Below are positions 14,519-22,433 of a stretch of DNA of 24,392 bases, piece after piece. Source of the stretch: UBA1227 sp963629305 (GTDB taxonomy: Bacteria; Bacillota; Clostridia; Oscillospirales; Acutalibacteraceae); NCBI GenBank assembly GCA_963629305.1, contig CAVGIJ010000017.1, positions 1 through 24,392 of the forward strand, given 5' to 3'. The notes beneath the pieces are model-generated. The model was not told the origin of the DNA, did no database searches, and saw only the letters and a program-made list of their open reading frames with translations. How positions within the stretch are numbered: the stretch's first letter is position 1; each line of letters opens with the position of its first letter. The position numbers were made by a program, and so were the translations under genes.

Positions 14519-15124
14519 ATGAAAAAGGCCAACATTGCTGTTTTTGTTTCCGGAGGCGGAACAAATCTTCAGGCACTTATAGACGCACAAAGCTCCGGCA
14601 AAATTATTTCCGGGGAAATAAAGCTTGTTATATCCGACAGGGAAAATGCATATGCGCTGACGCGTGCAAAAAACGCCGGAATTGACGGTGTTACAATTTT
14701 GAGGAAAAATTTCGACTCCAAAGAAGCGTTTGAATCAGCTATCTTGATGACTCTTAAAGAATACGAAATTGATGTAGTTGTTCTCGCCGGCTTTCTTTAT
14801 GTTCTTTCGGAAAACTTTATAAAAAATTATCCGAACAGGATAATAAATGTACATCCGTCACTTATACCGAGCTTTTGCGGTGACGGATATTACGGACTTA
14901 AGGTTCACGAGGAAGCACTGAAATACGGTGTAAAGGTGACCGGTGCAACAGTTCATTTTGTAAATAAAGTTACGGACGGCGGAAAGATTATCTTCCAAAA
15001 AGCCGTTGATGTTCATGATGACGACACGCCAAAGACTCTTCAAAGACGTGTTATGGAGGAAGCCGAATGGCAGCTTCTTCCCAAAGCATGCGAATTTGTA
15101 TGCAAAAGTATTAATTTGGAGTGA
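14519..15124 (+). CDS. purN: Glycinamide ribonucleotide formyltransferase PurN
   Basis: This 201-residue enzyme transfers a formyl group from 10-formyl-tetrahydrofolate to GAR. VSGGGTNLQALI at the N terminus, VLAGFLYVLS, NVHPSLIPSFCG and TGATVHFVNKVTDGGKI identify it; the His of NVHPSL and the Asp of VTDGG are the catalytic pair. I set the start at ATG 14519, 8 nt after TTGGAG, because the upstream in-frame TTG at 14501 would place the ribosome site inside the gene. The insert CGDGYYG in place of the more common longer loop is a clostridial-looking variant. It depends on the same folate that the ZTP riboswitch indirectly reports. Confidence 0.95.
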   Translation: MKKANIAVFVSGGGTNLQALIDAQSSGKIISGEIKLVISDRENAYALTRAKNAGIDGVTILRKNFDSKEAFESAILMTLKEYEIDVVVLAGFLYVLSENFIKNYPNRIINVHPSLIPSFCGDGYYGLKVHEEALKYGVKVTGATVHFVNKVTDGGKIIFQKAVDVHDDDTPKTLQRRVMEEAEWQLLPKACEFVCKSINLE

Positions 15125-15129
15125 TGACA

Positions 15130-15870
15130 GTGGATATTTATGAGATAAAGACTATGGGCGCGCGTATTCATGGAAACGAATATGTTGGGCGCGGTATTGT
15201 TATAGGAAAAACCGAGGACGCATCAAAGGCCGCTATCGCTTACTTCATAATGGGAAGAAGCGAGAACAGCCGCAACAGAATTTTCAGGGAAGAAGGCACG
15301 GATGTCACTATCTACCCGTTTGACGAAAGTAAGGTCGAGGATCCAAGCCTTATTATTTATTCACCGATAAAGGTCATTTCAAATCAGACCATTGTTACAA
15401 ACGGTGACCAAACACAGACAATATACGATTTTACAGAGGCAAAAAGAGCTATGGGACGTGGCTGCCGTGCGTTTGAAAATGCACTCGCCACAAGGCAGTT
15501 TGAGCCGGACGCGCCGAATCTCACTCCGCGAATCTCAGGAATGGTTACGTGTGCCGACGGTGATTTTACGTATAAACTCAGCATCCTAAAGAGCGGTGAT
15601 CGAGAAGGCACCGTATGTAACAGATATACGTTTGACTATGAGCCGCTTCCGGGACTCGGACATTTTATTCACACATATGTATGCGACGGAAATCCCATAC
15701 CGACATTTCAGGGAGAGCCTGAGCGCGTGTTTATTCCCGATGATATTGATGAATTCTATGAAGATATCTGGAACAATCTGGATGCAAATAACAGAATCTC
15801 ACTTTACGTAAGATATATCGACCTTAAAACAGGTGAGACTGAAAACAGAATGATAAACAAGAACAGATAA
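15130..15870 (+). CDS. PurO-like IMP cyclohydrolase
   Basis: This 246-residue protein belongs to the PurO-like IMP cyclohydrolase family (Pfam IMP_cyclohyd), which closes FAICAR to IMP. Evidence is the N-terminal YVGRGIVIGK, the following AIAYFIMGRSENSRNR, and the central NGDQTQTIYDF. The start is most likely GTG 15130, since TTGGAG (15116-15121) lies 8 nt upstream; the ATG at 15124 is only 2 nt from it. It sits between purN and the transformylase gene, the place that a complete bifunctional purH would usually take. It supplies the cyclohydrolase domain that the next protein lacks. This family is best known from archaea but also occurs in Firmicutes. Confidence 0.88.
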   Translation: MDIYEIKTMGARIHGNEYVGRGIVIGKTEDASKAAIAYFIMGRSENSRNRIFREEGTDVTIYPFDESKVEDPSLIIYSPIKVISNQTIVTNGDQTQTIYDFTEAKRAMGRGCRAFENALATRQFEPDAPNLTPRISGMVTCADGDFTYKLSILKSGDREGTVCNRYTFDYEPLPGLGHFIHTYVCDGNPIPTFQGEPERVFIPDDIDEFYEDIWNNLDANNRISLYVRYIDLKTGETENRMINKNR

Positions 15871-15889
15871 AGTCTTGGAGGGCTGAGCT

Positions 15890-17074
15890 TTGAAAGAGTT
15901 TGAACTTAAGTACGGATGCAACCCGAATCAGAAACCGGCAAAAATTTTTATGCAAGACGGAAGTGATCTTCCGATTGAAATTTTAAATGGCAGACCGGGC
16001 TACATAAACTTTCTTGATGCTTTCAATTCGTGGCAGCTTGTAAAGGAACTAAAAGAAGCGCTCGGACTTCCGGCGGTTACATCGTTTAAACATGTAAGCC
16101 CGACATCTGCGGCTGTCGGAATACCGATGTCCGACAAACTGAAAAAGGCGTGCTTTGTTGACGACATACCGGAACTTGATGATTCACCGCTTGCGATTGC
16201 ATATGCCAGAGCAAGAGGAACTGATCGCATGTGCTCATTCGGTGACTGGGTAGCACTTTCCGATCCGTGCGACGTCACTACAGCAAAACTCATAAAAACA
16301 GAAGTTTCAGACGGGATTATCGCTCCGGATTATGAGCCGGAAGCACTTGAAATTCTAAAGTCAAAACGCGGCGGAAATTATAACATTGTAAAAATTGATC
16401 CGAGCTTTGTTCCGGATTCTACAGAGCGCAAGCAGGTTTACGGAATAACATTTGAGCAGGGAAGAAATAACTTCAAAATTGACAGAGACCTTCTTAAAAA
16501 TATTGTTACCGAAAATAAAAAATTGCCGGAATCGGCAGTACGTGACCTTATAATTTCACTTATAACGCTTAAGTACACCCAGTCAAACTCAGTATGCTTT
16601 GCTGTTGACGGACAGGCAATCGGCGTAGGCGCAGGACAGCAGTCACGTGTTCACTGTGTGAGACTTGCGGGAAGCAAAGCAGATACATGGTTCTTGCGTC
16701 AGAGCGATAAGGTCTTAAATCTTCCTTTCCGTGATGATATCGGACGTCCGACAAGGGACAATGTAATCGACGGATACATCAATCAAAATGAAGAAGATGT
16801 ATGTGCAGACGGAAACTGGCAAAAGTACTTTACGAAGCAGCCGTCACATTTTACAAAAGAAGAACAGGCAGAGTATCTTAAAACCATTGACGGTGTTGCA
16901 CTTGGTTCTGATGCGTTTTTCCCGTTCCCGGACAATATTGAACGTGCGTTTAAAAGCGGCGTGAAATACATTGCCGAACCCGGCGGTTCAATACGCGACG
17001 ACATGGTTATTGAAACCTGCGACAGGTACGGAATGACAATGGCGTTTACGGGAATGAGACTTTTCCATCACTGA
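15890..17074 (+). CDS. purH: Stand-alone AICAR formyltransferase (PurH transformylase part)
   Basis: This 394-residue protein corresponds to the AICAR transformylase part of PurH, which adds a formyl group from 10-formyl-tetrahydrofolate to AICAR. The catalytic Lys-His pair is K67-H68 in SFKHVSPTSAAVG. RMCSFGDWVALS, SNSVCF, GQQSRVHCVRLAG and the C-terminal AEPGGSIRDD are family motifs. The N-terminal MGS-like cyclohydrolase domain of the usual 510-530-residue bifunctional PurH is absent; the preceding PurO-like protein replaces it. The start is a TTG at 15890, 7 nt after GGAGGG; no in-frame ATG occurs until residue 21. Its substrate AICAR (ZMP) is the ligand of the riboswitch at the head of the operon. 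Confidence 0.93.
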   Translation: MKEFELKYGCNPNQKPAKIFMQDGSDLPIEILNGRPGYINFLDAFNSWQLVKELKEALGLPAVTSFKHVSPTSAAVGIPMSDKLKKACFVDDIPELDDSPLAIAYARARGTDRMCSFGDWVALSDPCDVTTAKLIKTEVSDGIIAPDYEPEALEILKSKRGGNYNIVKIDPSFVPDSTERKQVYGITFEQGRNNFKIDRDLLKNIVTENKKLPESAVRDLIISLITLKYTQSNSVCFAVDGQAIGVGAGQQSRVHCVRLAGSKADTWFLRQSDKVLNLPFRDDIGRPTRDNVIDGYINQNEEDVCADGNWQKYFTKQPSHFTKEEQAEYLKTIDGVALGSDAFFPFPDNIERAFKSGVKYIAEPGGSIRDDMVIETCDRYGMTMAFTGMRLFHH

Positions 17075-17108
17075 TACTTTTTACAGAAGATAAAAAGGAG
17101 ATTAAAAT

Positions 17109-18371
17109 ATGAAGATTTTAGTTGTAGGCGGCGGTGGTCGTGAGCACGCTATAATTTCCAAGATAAAGACAAATCCGGCTGTTTCCGAAATATTTGCATT
17201 GCCGGGAAACGGAGGTATAGCACTTGACGCAACCTGTGTTGACTCAATAGATGTTAAAGATATTGACAAAATTGCCGAGTTCGCAAAAGCACAGGAAATT
17301 GATTTTGCTGTTGTTGCGCCTGATGATCCGCTTGTGCTCGGGTGCGTTGACGCACTTGAGGAAAAAGGTATTCCGTGCTTTGGACCTTCAAAGAAAGCCG
17401 CAATAATCGAAGGCAGCAAGAGCTTTTCAAAGAATCTCATGAAAAAATACGGTATTCCGACAGCCGACTATGCGGTGTTTGACAATGAGGCTGATGCAGT
17501 TTCTTACCTTGAATCCGCCCCGATTCCGACAGTCGTAAAGGCTGACGGACTTGCTCTCGGAAAAGGTGTTATAATTGCCGAAACAAGGCAGCAGGCAATT
17601 GATGCGGTACATTCAATGATGTCCGATAAAGTATTCGGCGAAAGCGGCTCAAAAGTAGTCATTGAAGAATTTCTTGAAGGTCCGGAGGTTTCCGTTCTTT
17701 CTTTTACCGACGGCAAAACCCTTGTACCTATGGTATCAAGTCAAGATCACAAACGCGCTCTTGACGGTGATAAGGGGCTCAATACGGGCGGAATGGGAAC
17801 AGTTGCTCCGAATCCTTATTACACAGAGGAAATTGCAAAAGAATGTATGGAAAAAATATTTATACCGACAATGAACGCAATGAATGCAGAGGGAAGAACC
17901 TTTAAAGGCTGTCTTTATTTCGGGCTCATGCTTACAAAGAACGGTCCGAAGGTAATCGAGTATAACTGTCGTTTCGGCGACCCCGAAACTCAAGTTGTTT
18001 TACCGCTTCTTAAAAGTGATCTCCTTGAAATTTTCATGTCGGTCCGCTATGAAAAGCTTGCAAAGTGTAAGGTCGAGTTTTATGACAAATCGGCGTGCTG
18101 TGTGGTAATGGCATCAAAGGGTTATCCGCAAGCTTACGAAAAAGGATATGAGATTACATTGCCGGAAAATCGTGAAAATATATTCATTGCCGGTGCAAAA
18201 CTAAGTGACGGAAAACTTCTTACAAACGGCGGACGTGTTCTCGGAGTCACGAGGACGGGGGATACGCTCAAAGAGGCAATTGACAATGCATATGATGCAG
18301 TAAAAACCGTTAAATTTGAAAACGAATACTTCAGAGCGGATATCGGTCAGCGGGCTTTGGCGGCTGTTTAA
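17109..18371 (+). CDS. purD: Phosphoribosylamine-glycine ligase PurD
   Basis: This 420-residue ATP-grasp enzyme joins phosphoribosylamine to glycine, giving GAR. The nucleotide-like N-terminal motif VVGGGGREHAI, the stretch GSKSFSKNLMKKYGIPTADY, VVKADGLALGKGVIIA, QDHKRALDGDKGLNTGGMG and EYNCRFGDPETQ are all classic for PurD. The length is normal. An AAGGAG ribosome site precedes ATG, 34 nt after purH. No anomaly is visible. Confidence 0.97.
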   Translation: MKILVVGGGGREHAIISKIKTNPAVSEIFALPGNGGIALDATCVDSIDVKDIDKIAEFAKAQEIDFAVVAPDDPLVLGCVDALEEKGIPCFGPSKKAAIIEGSKSFSKNLMKKYGIPTADYAVFDNEADAVSYLESAPIPTVVKADGLALGKGVIIAETRQQAIDAVHSMMSDKVFGESGSKVVIEEFLEGPEVSVLSFTDGKTLVPMVSSQDHKRALDGDKGLNTGGMGTVAPNPYYTEEIAKECMEKIFIPTMNAMNAEGRTFKGCLYFGLMLTKNGPKVIEYNCRFGDPETQVVLPLLKSDLLEIFMSVRYEKLAKCKVEFYDKSACCVVMASKGYPQAYEKGYEITLPENRENIFIAGAKLSDGKLLTNGGRVLGVTRTGDTLKEAIDNAYDAVKTVKFENEYFRADIGQRALAAV

Positions 18372-18413
18372 TCTGAATGTACAATATATTTTCTTTCAGG
18401 AGGAAAACTGTAT

Positions 18414-21400
18414 ATGGTTTACAGAATTTTCGTTGAAAAAAAAGAGGGACTTCAAAATGAGGCTGTGTCTCTTCTCTCCGACATAAATACATTGCTCGGC
18501 ATAAAATCCGTGACAAGGGTGCGTGTTATAAACAGATACGACGTTGAGGGAATCAGCAAGGATATATTTGATTATGCCTGCAAAACTGTTTTTTCCGAAC
18601 CGCAGCTTGACGTTTTTTCGGAGGAAATTGTTTTTGACGGCAACGACAGTATATTTGCCGTGGAATATCTTCCGGGACAGTTTGACCAGCGCGCATCATC
18701 CGCTGCAGAGTGTATTCAGTTTATCTCTAAGGGCGAGAAGCCGACGGTACGCAGTGCGAAAGTATATATCCTCGGCGGAAGTATATCCGATGACGAACTT
18801 GACTTGGTAAAAAAATATGTTATCAACCCGGTTGAAGCAAGAATTGCATCTTCCCAAAAGCCGGAGACACTCAATATCTCTGTAGAGCTTCCGCAGACGG
18901 TTGATACATTGACGGGCTTTATTAACCTCAGTAAAGAAGAACTTTCGGATTTCGCAGATGAAAAAGGTCTTGCAATGGATCTTGACGATATTGTATTTTG
19001 TCAGGATTATTTTAAGTCTGAAAAGAGAGACCCGACAATCACGGAAATTCGTATGATTGATACTTATTGGTCTGACCACTGTCGTCATACAACATTTTTA
19101 ACGACTATTGACAGCGTGAAATTTGATGACGACTTCATAAATGACGCATACAGTCAGTATATTTCCGACCGTAAAAGGCTCGGCAGAACAAAGCCTGTAA
19201 ATCTTATGGATATCGGAACTCTTGCCGCAAAGGTTTTAAAGGCCGAGGGCAAGCTTTCAAAGCTTGATGAGTCCGAGGAGATAAATGCATGTACTGTTAA
19301 GATGAAGATAAATCATAACGGAAAAGAAGAGGATTGGCTTTTACTCTTTAAGAATGAGACACATAATCATCCTACCGAAATAGAACCTTTCGGCGGCGCA
19401 GCAACGTGTATAGGCGGAGCTATACGTGATCCGCTTTCGGGACGTGCATATGTTTACAGTGCTATGCGTGTAACGGGTGCGGCTGACCCCACAAAGCCGT
19501 TTTCACAGACCATGCGGGGAAAGCTTCCGCAGCGCAAGCTTGTTACGACCGCTGCCAACGGATATTCCTCATACGGAAACCAGATAGGACTTGCGACGGG
19601 AATGGTAGACGAGCTTTATCATGACGGCTATGCGGCAAAGCGTATGGAGATTGGTGCGGTTGTTGCAGCGACTCCCGCTGCCAATGTCAGACGTGAAGTA
19701 CCCGCTCCCGGAGATATTGTTATTCTTCTCGGCGGAAGGACAGGTCGTGACGGCTGCGGCGGTGCAACCGGTTCATCAAAGTCGCACAATTTATCATCCC
19801 TTGACACATGCGGTGCAGAGGTTCAAAAGGGTAATGCTCCGGAAGAGCGAAAGCTTCAGCGACTTTTCAGAAATGCGCAGGCCTCACGCCTTATAAAACG
19901 CTGCAACGATTTCGGTGCCGGCGGCGTATCCGTTGCTATTGGTGAACTTGCCGACGGACTTGATATCTCTCTTGATGCCGTACCTAAAAAATATGAAGGT
20001 CTCGACGGTACGGAGCTTGCAATTTCTGAATCGCAGGAGCGTATGGCTGTGGTTGTTGAGCCAAATGATGCAAAACGATTCATTGAAATTGCAAACTCGG
20101 AAAACCTTGAGGCGACAATCGTTGCAAAGGTTACAAAAGAACCGAGACTTAAAATGACTTGGAAGGGCAATGTAATTGTTGATATTTCCCGTGAATTTTT
20201 GAATTCAAACGGTGCTGAAAAGCATATAGATATCCATACAAAAAAGCAGGAAAAATTTGACAGGAGTATTCCGGAAAGTTTTTCAAACGGACTTCTTAAG
20301 CTTGTAGGAGATCTCAATGTATGTTCAAAGCGCGGACTTTCTGAAAGATTTGACTCGACAATCGGTGCCGGCACTGTGCTCATGCCGTTTGGAGGAAAAT
20401 ATCAGAAAACTCCGATTCAGGCAATGGTAAACAAAGTATCCGTTGAGAGCGGCGACACAGACACCGCATCATTCATGGCATACGGGTACAATCCGTTCAT
20501 TACAGAAAAAGACCAATTTCACGGTGCATACCTTGCGGTTGTTGAGTCAGTCTCAAAGTTAATTGCGACCGGTGCAACTTTTGAGGATGTTTATCTTACA
20601 TTCCAGGAGTATTTTGAAAAGCCGGGTAAAACACCCGAGCGCTGGGGCAAGCCCCTTGCGGCACTGCTTGGTGCTTACAAGGCGCAGCTTGATCTCGGAT
20701 GTGCCGCAATCGGCGGAAAAGATTCCATGTCAGGTACGTTTGAAAATCTCGATGTTCCGCCGACGCTCGTGTCATTTGCGGTAACAACGGACAAGATTGA
20801 GCGTACGGTATCCGATGAATTTAAAAATTCCGGAAACTCCGTTTTACTCTTAAAGCCTGTGTATAACGAATACGGTGTTCCGGAGATTTGCAGTCTTAAG
20901 AACTTATTTGAATTTGTTTCAAATCTTGTCGGGGACAAAAAATTGTACTCTGTATATACCCCGACATTCGGCGGAATCGCAGAAGCTGTTTATAAGATGT
21001 CAATAGGAAACGGCTTCGGATTTGATTTTGATGACGCTGTTTCTCTGAATGAGATTTTCGGATACAACTACGGCTCATTTGTTGTAGAGACCGATAAAAG
21101 CACAATGAACGAAATCATCGGCATGTGTGAAAATGATAGTAAAATAAATGTTATAAATGTCGGTGTCGTAACCGATAACGACTTTATTTCATACCAATCT
21201 GAAAAAGTCAGTCTTTTAGAACTTTCGAAAAAGTACGAAGATAAACTTGAAAAGGTATTTCCTTGTAATATTTCATTTGAAGATGCGGATATTCCGAGCT
21301 TTAGCCATGAATCGGAAAGTGTAAAGTTATGCTCGCTTAAAATTACTGAGCCCAAAGTCCTTATACCGGTATTTCCGGGAACCAATTGCGAATATGATAC

Positions 21401-22145
21401 CGCAAAACGCTTTGAAAAAGCGGGAGCAAAAACTCAGATATTTGTTATCAACAATCTATCCAAGGAAAATCTTTCACGTTCAATTGAGGAATTTGCAAAA
21501 TGTGTCGATGAGTCACAGATTGTATTCTTACCGGGTGGATTTTCCGGCGGTGACGAGCCGGACGGTTCGGGCAAGTTTATTACAAGCTTTATGAAAAATC
21601 CGGAAATAAAGGCGGCAATAACAAGACTCCTTGACGAGCGTGACGGACTTATGGGTGGAATCTGTAATGGATTCCAGGCTCTTATAAAACTCGGCCTTCT
21701 TCCGTACGGAAAAATCATTGATACGGACGAAAATTGTCCTACTCTCACATACAATACAATTTCACGCCACCAATCAAAGCTTGTCAGAACACGTCTTTGC
21801 TCCGACAATTCTCCGTGGCTTAAATATTCGCATGTGGGTGACGTTTACACGGTGCCTATTTCACACGGCGAGGGACGTTTGCTTGCAGATAAAGAACTTC
21901 TTCTTTCGCTTGCCGAAAACGGACAGATACTCACACAGTATGTTGATGAAAATGACATGCCGACATCTGATATTGCGTATAACCCGAATAATTCAATTTT
22001 TGCCGTTGAAGGACTCCTTTCACCTGATGGAAGGATATTCGGCAAAATGGGTCATTCTGAGCGCATAGGAGATGGCCTTTATAAGAATGTCAAAGGCAAT
22101 TATGACATGAAGCTCTTTGAATCGGCAGTTGAATATTTCAAATAA
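18414..22145 (+). CDS. purL: Single-chain FGAM synthase PurL
   Basis: This 1243-residue enzyme makes formylglycinamidine ribonucleotide from FGAR, glutamine and ATP. It is the large form in which the PurS-like N terminus, the synthase body and the glutaminase are one chain. DTYWSDHCRHTTF near residue 215, NETHNHPTEIEPFGGA near 320 and GAGGVSVAIGELADG near 500 mark the synthase. VFPGTNCEYDTAKRF starts the class I glutaminase, with the probable catalytic triad Cys1084 (GGICNGFQ), His1151 and Glu1153 (SHGEGR). The ribosome site is AGGAGG. It is the last gene of the operon. The large form explains the absence of separate purS and purQ. Confidence 0.97.
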   Translation: MVYRIFVEKKEGLQNEAVSLLSDINTLLGIKSVTRVRVINRYDVEGISKDIFDYACKTVFSEPQLDVFSEEIVFDGNDSIFAVEYLPGQFDQRASSAAECIQFISKGEKPTVRSAKVYILGGSISDDELDLVKKYVINPVEARIASSQKPETLNISVELPQTVDTLTGFINLSKEELSDFADEKGLAMDLDDIVFCQDYFKSEKRDPTITEIRMIDTYWSDHCRHTTFLTTIDSVKFDDDFINDAYSQYISDRKRLGRTKPVNLMDIGTLAAKVLKAEGKLSKLDESEEINACTVKMKINHNGKEEDWLLLFKNETHNHPTEIEPFGGAATCIGGAIRDPLSGRAYVYSAMRVTGAADPTKPFSQTMRGKLPQRKLVTTAANGYSSYGNQIGLATGMVDELYHDGYAAKRMEIGAVVAATPAANVRREVPAPGDIVILLGGRTGRDGCGGATGSSKSHNLSSLDTCGAEVQKGNAPEERKLQRLFRNAQASRLIKRCNDFGAGGVSVAIGELADGLDISLDAVPKKYEGLDGTELAISESQERMAVVVEPNDAKRFIEIANSENLEATIVAKVTKEPRLKMTWKGNVIVDISREFLNSNGAEKHIDIHTKKQEKFDRSIPESFSNGLLKLVGDLNVCSKRGLSERFDSTIGAGTVLMPFGGKYQKTPIQAMVNKVSVESGDTDTASFMAYGYNPFITEKDQFHGAYLAVVESVSKLIATGATFEDVYLTFQEYFEKPGKTPERWGKPLAALLGAYKAQLDLGCAAIGGKDSMSGTFENLDVPPTLVSFAVTTDKIERTVSDEFKNSGNSVLLLKPVYNEYGVPEICSLKNLFEFVSNLVGDKKLYSVYTPTFGGIAEAVYKMSIGNGFGFDFDDAVSLNEIFGYNYGSFVVETDKSTMNEIIGMCENDSKINVINVGVVTDNDFISYQSEKVSLLELSKKYEDKLEKVFPCNISFEDADIPSFSHESESVKLCSLKITEPKVLIPVFPGTNCEYDTAKRFEKAGAKTQIFVINNLSKENLSRSIEEFAKCVDESQIVFLPGGFSGGDEPDGSGKFITSFMKNPEIKAAITRLLDERDGLMGGICNGFQALIKLGLLPYGKIIDTDENCPTLTYNTISRHQSKLVRTRLCSDNSPWLKYSHVGDVYTVPISHGEGRLLADKELLLSLAENGQILTQYVDENDMPTSDIAYNPNNSIFAVEGLLSPDGRIFGKMGHSERIGDGLYKNVKGNYDMKLFESAVEYFK

Positions 22146-22173
22146 ATATTATTAACAATTTTATGTTTTTTTT

Positions 22174-22194
22174 GCAATTTACTATTGCTTTTTT
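22174..22194 (+). terminator. Possible weak terminator after purL
   Basis: GCAAT (22174-22178) and ATTGC (22184-22188) form a 5-bp stem followed by TTTTTT. It is short and overlaps a candidate -35 box (TTGCTT), so it may be chance. The strong hairpin at 22294-22349 is the better end point for the purine transcript. Confidence 0.25.
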
Positions 22195-22213
22195 GTAGTA
22201 AGAGTTGTAATAT
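22185..22213 (+). promoter_or_regulatory. Candidate promoter of a small RNA downstream of purL
   Basis: TTGCTT (22185-22190), 17 nt, then TAATAT (22208-22213). The spacing is ideal and both boxes are moderate. In an AT-rich intergenic region such matches can arise by chance. A start near 22220 would immediately precede the hairpin at 22222-22239. Confidence 0.35.
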
Positions 22214-22219
22214 ATAGAT

Positions 22220-22349
22220 GTAGTTAGCAAGTGCTAACTCTTCCAATTCATTCAACTCACCGGTTAAGAACCGGTCCTTTCATCGCATTTGCCATTAACA
22301 AAACAGAAACAGTCATCTCAAATGAGATGACTGTTTTTGTTTTGTTAAT
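22220..22349 (+). ncRNA. Candidate structured small RNA (or purine operon 3' leader region)
   Basis: This 130-nt stretch has no reading frame of note but has three consecutive hairpins. AGTTAGCA/TGCTAACT (22222-22229 with 22232-22239) leaves a 2-nt gap. ACCGGTT-AAG-AACCGGT (22259-22275) follows. The last is the long terminator at 22294-22349. The single-stranded linkers are pyrimidine-rich. A candidate promoter lies just upstream. It could be an independent sRNA, a processed 3' end of the purL mRNA, or simply intergenic sequence with an operator-like palindrome. It matches no RNA family that I recognise. Confidence 0.35.
22294..22349. terminator. 27-bp near-perfect palindromic terminator
   Basis: ATTAACAAAACAG... 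(22294-22320) is the reverse complement of 22323-22349 except for one G-T pair, leaving AA in the middle. The core CAGTCATCTCA/TGAGATGACTG is followed by TTTTTGTTTTGTT on the plus strand and by the same kind of T-rich run on the minus strand, so it can stop transcription from either side. It is the probable 3' end of the purine operon transcript or of the candidate small RNA. Confidence 0.9.
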
Positions 22350-22369
22350 CACTTTAGCGCTTTAAACTG

Positions 22370-22399
22370 TTGACAAACGTAGATGCAATATGTTTTAAT
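22370..22399 (+). promoter_or_regulatory. Promoter of the MFS transporter gene
   Basis: A consensus -35 box TTGACA (22370-22375), an 18-nt spacer and TTTAAT (22394-22399) with an extended -10 TG one base upstream (22391-22392). The predicted start, near 22406, leaves a leader of about 28 nt. The transporter is thus a separate transcription unit from the purine operon. Confidence 0.7.
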
Positions 22400-22433
22400 T
22401 AACGCATGCTATATTTGACTTGGGGAGATGTAT

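Noticed and set aside
14082..14576. 164-codon open frame on the minus strand across the end of purM and start of purN
   Set aside because: It is antisense to two certain genes, has no ribosome site and no recognisable domain; it reflects codon usage of the sense strand.
19856..20383. 175-codon open frame on the minus strand inside purL
   Set aside because: It is serine-rich low-complexity sequence antisense to conserved PurL motifs, a typical shadow.
22222..22239. CIRCE/HrcA operator
   Set aside because: CIRCE needs TTAGCACTC and GAGTGCTAA with 9 nt between; here the arms are 2 nt apart and only one half is similar, and no heat-shock gene follows.
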